64,000 bases of DNA. It comes from a bacterium ADurb.Bin243. Its GTDB lineage: Bacteria > Muiribacteriota > UBA9980. The position numbers were made by a program, and so were the translations under genes. The stretch covers positions 62,001 to 126,000 of the forward strand of contig MWBZ01000003.1 in the NCBI GenBank assembly GCA_002069765.1. Direction: 5' to 3'. Within the stretch, counting starts at the first letter, position 1. Every line of letters begins with the position of its first letter. Below are positions 59,515-64,000 of the stretch, piece after piece. The notes below the pieces were generated by a model. That model saw only the letters and a list, made by a program, of their open reading frames with translations, had not been told where the DNA came from and did no database searches.

Positions 59515-60393
59515 TCAAAATACCCATTTATCTATAAGCCAGCTGTTTTCTTCTCTGACAGCCCTTATTTTTCCAGGAACGCCCGAGCAGCTTTCGGGAT
59601 CGTTTGAATATAAATAATATAATACCACATCAAACTCATATTCCCTGTCATTTATTTTTTTCCCGCCGCTGATCTCAAAGGATTGGTTATGCGGATTAGA
59701 CACGCCGATGAATCCGGCCACAAAATCGTCATTAACCTTATCTATAAGCATTTTACGCGAAAAGAATTCCTTAATGTTCTGATCCCTCTTAATCCAGGCG
59801 TTAAGTATACCATTAACGGTCCTGAGCGCGCGCATATATTCGTAATCGGGAATATTCGAATTATCTGATTTCGCCGAAACATTTTTATTTTTTGAAGAAT
59901 ATTTTTCAAGAAGTTCAATTATATCCTTGTTTTTCTTTATTTTTGCGATTGACAACGCCGTTCTTTTGCCGGCATCTTTAAGATTGGCTTCAACAGCCGG
60001 GTCGGCTCCATTATCAAGCAAAAATTTTACCATCATGGCATTACCTGACGTAGTCGCTGTCATAAGCGCTGTCCAGCCTTCGTTGTTTTTAGCGTTAACG
60101 TCCGCGCCACGGTCGAGCAACAGCCTTACGATTTCGACATGTCCGCCAAGCGCCGCATAAAAAAGAGCCACATCGCCTTTTGAGTTGCGGGCATTGGCGT
60201 CGGCGCCATAAACAAGAACAGACCTGACTTTGTCGATGTCACGCAATTCTATGGCTGCTTTAAGAGATTCAAAATCGCCAGCGAAGGAATAAAACGGAAT
60301 TGACAATACAGACGATATAATAAAAATCAAAATTACCAGTTTTTTACAATTCATGAAAACCGAAAAATCAAATATTTCCGTTATTTTTTTCAT
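59515..60393 (-). CDS. Secreted ankyrin-repeat protein
   Basis: From ATG 60393 (GAGGT upstream; an upstream frame start at 60426 lacks a site) a signal-like hydrophobic segment (about 18-38) leads to about four ankyrin repeats (about 45-170, each with GADxNAxNxxGxTAL-like core, for example GADVNAKNNEGWTALM), then a non-repeat C-terminal domain of about 110 residues. Ankyrin repeats mediate protein binding. The C-terminal domain (FVAGFIGVSNPHNQSFEI) is unassigned. Confidence 0.88.
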   Translation of the reverse strand: MKKITEIFDFSVFMNCKKLVILIFIISSVLSIPFYSFAGDFESLKAAIELRDIDKVRSVLVYGADANARNSKGDVALFYAALGGHVEIVRLLLDRGADVNAKNNEGWTALMTATTSGNAMMVKFLLDNGADPAVEANLKDAGKRTALSIAKIKKNKDIIELLEKYSSKNKNVSAKSDNSNIPDYEYMRALRTVNGILNAWIKRDQNIKEFFSRKMLIDKVNDDFVAGFIGVSNPHNQSFEISGGKKINDREYEFDVVLYYLYSNDPESCSGVPGKIRAVREENSWLIDKWVF

Positions 60394-60436
60394 GTCATAC
60401 CTCGTTAACTTATAATATTTTTTCATTATTCGTCAG

Positions 60437-60461
60437 TTCGAGTCCGCTTCGCGGCCTCGAA
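60437..60461. repeat. Hairpin repeat family A, copy 5
   Basis: TTCGAGTCCGC, loop TTC, GCGGCCTCGAA; adjacent to the end of the interrupted gene at 60472. Confidence 0.85.
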
Positions 60462-60471
60462 ACGGTCGCGT

Positions 60472-60705
60472 TCAGCCGCTGTAAGCAGCTTCGAAAACGA
60501 AGGCGCGCTTCAGCAAAAGCCAGGCCCCTTCTGAAGTGGAAACGATCTCGCCGGAACCGATATCTATGAGTTCCTCGACTATCGTTTCCAAATTATTGTC
60601 GCCGCCGGCGCTGTAAGTTTCGATCGGCCCTTATGAAAAATAATTATCAAGGGCTTCGCCGCTCAATAATTTCGAGATTCTTTTATGTAAAGAGTCGCTT
60701 TTCAT
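60472..60705 (-). pseudogene. Small unknown gene with an in-frame TAA
   Basis: From ATG 60705 the minus strand reads MKSDSLHKRISKLLSGEAL, then DNYFS, TAA at codon 25, and continues in the same frame for 52 codons (ETYSAGGDNNLETIVEELID, IGSGEIVSTSEGAWLLLKRA, FVFEAAYSG) to TGA at 60472-60474. The continuation after the stop is well formed, so a recent nonsense mutation in a small gene is likely. The family is not recognised. Confidence 0.6.
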
Positions 60706-60732
60706 AAATTACATTTGGTCCTTTCGGGGGGA

Positions 60733-60850
60733 TTAACATTTATTATCCACTGTTATCAATAGTTTTAACAATTAATTGTTAAAAATCACATTTATCTAAA
60801 AACACAAAAAAATAATTGTTAAAAATCACATTTAATTGTTAAAAATACAT
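60733..60850. repeat. Repeat family D, copy 2, with internal reiteration
   Basis: Related to 54841-54912. The palindrome TTTTAACAATT/AATTGTTAAAA (60763-60784) is followed by two further AATTGTTAAAAATCACATTT-like units, giving a small tandem array. Confidence 0.75.
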
Positions 60851-60854
60851 TTAA

Positions 60855-62186
60855 TCAGATATAGTAATAAGAACTACGGCCCTGTTTAGATATTTTTACG
60901 CCGTCATTTTCGAGTTCTTTCATGAGCTTAATGACCTGGAAACGGTCTTTTCCGGTTATCTGGCGAACCTGTGCGTTGGTTAAAGGCCCTTTTTTTAATA
61001 TGGCAAGTATCCTGACTTTTATACTTTCGTCATCAAGTTTCATGTCGCGGTGATAATCAGACGAGTCTAACAATTCATTATAAACGGGCTTCGAAAGCAT
61101 ATATATCTTTCTTTTACCGTCGCCGGATTCAAGTATTCTCAAATCATTTTCCATATATCCGAGAATTTCTTTTGCGGACTCGATCGAGCGCTGGCATACG
61201 CGAGCCGCCGTCCTGTAATCCATTTCACGATGTCGGAGAAGATAATGAATGATTATGAGGTGATCGATATCAAAATCCATTCCACGCTCATAAGACCTCT
61301 TAAGAAAATCTTTGACCTGCGGCTTCAATTCAGAAGAATTGATCGTCAATTCAATAAAATTGCCGACTTCTCTATATTGAGGCGGTTCTTTCCCCTCCTC
61401 GAGAAGCGACCTGTAAATTCGAGGCACTCCGAGATTTGATCGGTTAACAAGCCGTATCTTATCCAATATATCAGCCAGCAGACTATTTCTTGCTACCGGC
61501 GGATGATGGAGAATGTTATCAGGAGTGATGCCGCCGATAAAGTTACCGGGGTTGGTCAACTCGATCCGATTTTTATATAATTTTACCATTACCCTTCCCG
61601 TAATTTTAAAATCTCTATGCAAGAAAGCGTTCAGGATAGCCTCGCGGATGGCGGATTCGGGATAAGTTTTATACTCGTAGTGATAAAGTCCTGATTTAAC
61701 AGTTGTTATATGGTTTTCCGTCATTATATGCTTTTCGATTTCTGAAACTGCTATCGGGATAGGGTCATTGCCGCCGTCTTTAACGATATAGTCCGTAGAG
61801 CCTTTCATTCTTCGGTATTCCCAGCCATAATCAGGTACATATTTTTTCAGGGCGTCCTTTCCGCCGAAAACGAGAAGACCGCCTAAAGTGAATTTGGCGT
61901 TTTTAAGAGCTCCTATCGAAGCAAGAAAATCCGCATCGGATTTTTTAATGAGGTCCGGGGACGCTTTTTCTTTTTTCATTATCTCACGGACTTTTTCAAG
62001 CGCAGCCAAAGAAACGAGCCTTTCCCATTTATCGTCGATTATTTCAGCGGTAACATCGAAATTACCCGATCTGGAAAACACTTCACGTCGCATCGAGCCG
62101 GTGAGCGGAACGCATTCTTTGCCGATGCGGATGGTGGCTTCGCCGCTGGTTTCAGTATAAGGCGCCATACCGGGAAATACATTCAT
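60855..62186 (-). CDS. AlbA_2-family ATP-binding regulator, N-terminally shortened
   Basis: The 443-residue product has the HATPase_c_4-type module (about 175-290, AIREAILNAFLHRDFKITG, RIELTNPGNF) and two C-terminal winged-helix parts (about 320-380 and 390-443, including NAQVRQITGKDRFQVIKLMKEL). The AlbA_2 domain expected at the N-terminus is missing; the frame begins MNVFPGMAPYTETSGEATIR without a ribosome site. It may be a truncated or decaying gene, related to the pseudogene at 53212. Confidence 0.75.
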   Translation of the reverse strand: MNVFPGMAPYTETSGEATIRIGKECVPLTGSMRREVFSRSGNFDVTAEIIDDKWERLVSLAALEKVREIMKKEKASPDLIKKSDADFLASIGALKNAKFTLGGLLVFGGKDALKKYVPDYGWEYRRMKGSTDYIVKDGGNDPIPIAVSEIEKHIMTENHITTVKSGLYHYEYKTYPESAIREAILNAFLHRDFKITGRVMVKLYKNRIELTNPGNFIGGITPDNILHHPPVARNSLLADILDKIRLVNRSNLGVPRIYRSLLEEGKEPPQYREVGNFIELTINSSELKPQVKDFLKRSYERGMDFDIDHLIIIHYLLRHREMDYRTAARVCQRSIESAKEILGYMENDLRILESGDGKRKIYMLSKPVYNELLDSSDYHRDMKLDDESIKVRILAILKKGPLTNAQVRQITGKDRFQVIKLMKELENDGVKISKQGRSSYYYI

Positions 62187-62330
62187 AAAAGGATTTTTAA
62201 TATTTCATCTTTTGATTTCATAATAAAACACCTTAACGATAATTTTATAGCCAATGCATTGATTTTATTATATTCGATTTGCCGTCTAAATACAATAAAA
62301 ATAATCAAAAAACAGTAAACCGGTCAGACA

Positions 62331-62349
62331 CCGGCTTCGCGGCCTCGAA
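62331..62349. repeat. Hairpin repeat family A, right-half copy
   Basis: CCGGCTTCGCGGCCTCGAA matches the right half of the family A repeat; the left arm is missing. Confidence 0.6.
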
Positions 62350-62353
62350 CGTT

Positions 62354-62500
62354 TTAACGCGGACGGCGACCCGGGCGGCTTCCTTCCTCGGTCATATTTT
62401 TCCCGAATGCGGCTAGCAGCTCAACAGCCACATCGTCGCCGCTTTTCGCCGATATTTCCGTCAGCGCCGAGACCGCAATTAAGCATATCAATAAGATCAT
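62354..62500 (-). pseudogene. Remnant starting like the Sel1 protein
   Basis: ATG 62500 starts MILLICLIA, the same nine residues as the Sel1 gene at 56785, and the bases before the ATG (to about 62520) also match the upstream region there. It then diverges (VSALTEISAKSGDDVAVELL) and stops after 48 residues. It is a partial copy or the remnant of a related secreted protein. Confidence 0.65.
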
Positions 62501-62634
62501 CGCAGATACTTACTTAAAATAAAATCAAATTCAGCTTATTCCAGACGCTTTCGCCGGAATGCAAATGTATCGCATTTGGCAATACAACAAATATGAGTAC
62601 TTTCGTATTTATGTTGTTTTTTCTTTTTATTTAG

Positions 62635-62659
62635 TTCGAGCCCGCTTCGCGGGCTCGAA
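62635..62659. repeat. Hairpin repeat family A, copy 6 (perfect)
   Basis: TTCGAGCCCGC, loop TTC, GCGGGCTCGAA, a perfect 11-bp stem. Preceded by an imperfect ACAACA/TGTTGT hairpin and a T-run that may be a terminator. Confidence 0.9.
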
Positions 62660-62734
62660 GCGGGGAGCGTAAATTCTAAATCAATATTCAGAATCGAACC
62701 GAGTTAAGCACTCTGTAAAAGCCTATTTACAACA

Positions 62735-62779
62735 AAACGCTTAATCCGATAGAATTCTGAACGCGCTGCGTTCAGAATC
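62735..62779. repeat. Hairpin repeat family C, copy 2
   Basis: Copy of 57021-57064 with TTCTGAACGCG and CTGCGTTCAGAA arms and the same AAACGCTTA and ATAGAATTC flank. Confidence 0.85.
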
Positions 62780-62799
62780 AAACTCTGGCAATTCAATTT

Positions 62800-63705
62800 T
62801 TATCTGGTCTTTTCGATTAACCAGTTCGTAAGGCCGCTGTTAATGACTAAAGACGCGATCTTATCGATAGTATATAATTCTTTTGCCGCAAACTTTTCTT
62901 TCCAGGTATGCACGAAATAATAAAATTCTTTATACTGGTCCATTTGTTCGAACTCTTCTTTGTATTCGAGAAACTCCTGCGAATTCGAGGCTGATTTTAC
63001 CTGAACAAAAGCTCTAATTCCATTGACAGGCGAAAGCAAATCTATATCTATTGATTTCTGAGTTTTTCCGAGAGTTTCAATACGCCTCCAGCCGGAATAA
63101 GTAAATATCAGATCGATCAGGAGCTCAAAATCATACCAGGTCAATTCCTTTATTAACGGCTCGATCGATTTTTTCAAATTTTCAAGATCATGTGCGGCTT
63201 TTTCCGCAAACGAGTTCGGAATATTATTAATTTTCCTCTTTAAATATTCAATTTCTTGAATGTTACAAATCGTCCCTTGATAACCCTGCGTTTTAGTAAG
63301 TTTAGTGCTGAGTTTATCGAATGTCAGATCGTTTCCATCGATATCTTGTGAATGCCAGCCGCCGATTACCGGCCGCTCTCTGGTTTGATCTTCAAGTTCG
63401 GTTATTTTCTTTTCTGAAAAACACCAATACAACTTTCTGTCGTGAAATGTTATCCATAGAATATCATTTCCTGACTCATAAAATTTTCTTATCTGAGAAA
63501 CAAAGTCTTTTGCCTTGCCTGGTGTTTTACCTTGATCAATCCAAAAATTAGTAACAACATCCCAATTACCTTTTAATGATTCTTTATGCAAGTGTGATTT
63601 ATAGCCAAGTTTCAACACCTTATTTTTAAAGCAGTAATTTGCCCAGCTGCTTTTTTGTCCGAGTCTTATGAAATAGGCTTCTTTAAAGGAAATTTTAGTT
63701 TTCAT
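62800..63705 (-). CDS. Mrr-like (PD-(D/E)XK) restriction endonuclease
   Basis: The C-terminal part (about residues 188-300) is Mrr-like: LTWYDFELLIDLIF, SGWRRIETLGKTQKSIDIDL, FVQVKSAS, with Asp in SIDIDL and Gln-x-Lys forming the PD-(D/E)XK-type site. The first half (about 1-180, SSWANYCFKNKVLKLGY) is a possible target-recognition or sensor domain. No methyltransferase gene is within the window. It is likely a defence nuclease acting on modified or foreign DNA. Confidence 0.83.
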   Translation of the reverse strand: MKTKISFKEAYFIRLGQKSSWANYCFKNKVLKLGYKSHLHKESLKGNWDVVTNFWIDQGKTPGKAKDFVSQIRKFYESGNDILWITFHDRKLYWCFSEKKITELEDQTRERPVIGGWHSQDIDGNDLTFDKLSTKLTKTQGYQGTICNIQEIEYLKRKINNIPNSFAEKAAHDLENLKKSIEPLIKELTWYDFELLIDLIFTYSGWRRIETLGKTQKSIDIDLLSPVNGIRAFVQVKSASNSQEFLEYKEEFEQMDQYKEFYYFVHTWKEKFAAKELYTIDKIASLVINSGLTNWLIEKTR

Positions 63706-63768
63706 ATGCTTATCTCAAATCAATTATAATTAATAAAACACTTGTTCATAGTTAAAAATCGAACTGTT

Positions 63769-64000
63769 TCAGAGCAATTTCAAACATTCTGAAGATACAA
63801 TACAGTTCATACAATCAGGTTTAGTCGGTCTGCAAAATTGTGTGCCTACTTCCCAGCAAACCAAATCTATGATGCCGGGGAATTCGGGATTCAATTCTCT
63901 GGCTTTATAAATGACCATGTCAATATTTCCGCTTTTATCAACCAGTCCCATTCTTTTCATAACTCTTACAACATGAACATCAGGCGAAACATCGATAGAG
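63769..64000 (-). CDS. Endonuclease III-like HhH-GPD DNA glycosylase, 3' end only
   Basis: The frame continues to the window edge (upstream residues read ISPDVHVVRVMKRMGLVD, matching the conserved D-x-H-V-x-R-V of HhH-GPD enzymes). The C-terminus holds the four-Cys [4Fe-4S] motif C-x6-C-x2-C-x5-C (FCRPTKPDCMNCIVSSEC), identical in spacing to endonuclease III. These enzymes remove damaged bases. An orphan copy next to an Mrr-like nuclease may serve repair or a defence role. Confidence 0.85.
   Translation of the reverse strand, partial: SIDVSPDVHVVRVMKRMGLVDKSGNIDMVIYKARELNPEFPGIIDLVCWEVGTQFCRPTKPDCMNCIVSSECLKLL

Larger units (their letters stand above)
60427..60854. other. 428-base stretch with a degraded gene and repeats
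   Basis: No intact gene is seen. It contains a family A hairpin (60437-60461), a small interrupted reading frame (60472-60705) and the family D palindrome repeat (60733-60850), each listed separately. Confidence 0.7.
62187..62799. other. 613-base gene-poor stretch with a gene fragment and repeats
   Basis: No intact gene is apparent. It contains half of a family A repeat (62331-62349), the Sel1 N-terminal remnant (62354-62500), a hairpin with a T-run (about 62583-62635), a full family A copy (62635-62659) and a family C copy (62735-62779). Confidence 0.7.

Noticed and set aside
60299-60320. TTGACA and TATAAT in the ankyrin gene
   Set aside because: They are only 10 bases apart and lie inside a coding region.
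51411-62659. CRISPR array
   Set aside because: The hairpin repeats are widely and irregularly spaced, and they have no similar-length spacers and no cas genes.
1-64000. tRNA, rRNA or insertion-sequence transposase genes
   Set aside because: None could be recognised by motif or structure in reading the window.

Overview
The window looks like the chromosome of an anaerobic, Gram-negative-type bacterium. An outer membrane is implied by ExbD/TonB, a TonB-dependent receptor, a porin-like barrel and many signal peptides. Anaerobic life with heavy Fe-S and metal use is implied by NifX-like proteins, ferredoxin-bearing MinD ATPases, Mrp, a radical SAM protein, FmdE, and a PerR/peroxiredoxin pair. 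The phylum cannot be fixed from the sequence alone.
0-12 kb: a metal or metal-complex uptake locus on the plus strand (exbD end, tonB, TonB-dependent receptor, two complete FecCD-type ABC importers, two UPF0066/TrmO-like proteins, one FmdE-like protein), ending in an HTH regulator with an inverted-repeat operator. 12-16.8 kb: a minus-strand zrg-like cluster (FtsX-type ABC exporter, His-rich periplasmic protein, DUF3299-like protein, two small Cys-containing proteins).
16.8-22.3 kb: an island resembling the orange-protein (orp) locus of Desulfovibrio, with three NifX-family proteins, two ferredoxin-MinD ATPases, Mrp, a DUF5320-like small protein, plus a thioesterase and a pyruvoyl arginine decarboxylase. 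I find two divergent sigma54-type promoters, a third one internally, and a TTGCAATATTGCAA-type palindrome. The same palindrome overlaps the promoter of a sigma54-dependent activator gene 27 kb away (44971), which is therefore the likely regulator.
22.3-33 kb: a third TrmO-like gene, a porin and a Znu-like metal importer lacking its ATPase gene, then trans-sulfuration, radical SAM, DUF89, two DUF364-type, IscU-like and cytoplasmic BtuF-like genes. 32.9-41.2 kb: a minus-strand operon with a gingipain-type peptidase, a ZIP transporter, a fusion of an N-succinylamino-acid-racemase/o-succinylbenzoate-synthase-type enolase to a PaaK/MenE-type adenylating enzyme, an RsbW-like/GNAT fusion and an MFS exporter; this is the best candidate for an undescribed small-molecule pathway.
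41.5-53 kb: FIST sensor with adenylate cyclase, PerR-controlled peroxiredoxin, sigma54 activator, perR, envelope proteins and a secreted GH1 glycosidase. 53-64 kb: an accessory, decaying region full of structured repeats (four families of hairpins, several with compensatory changes), pseudogenes (AlbA_2-type, RmuC, Sel1, others), a candidate small RNA, Sel1 and ankyrin proteins, and defence-like genes (AAA ATPase plus PD-(D/E)XK-like partner, Mrr-like endonuclease, Fe-S HhH-GPD glycosylase end).
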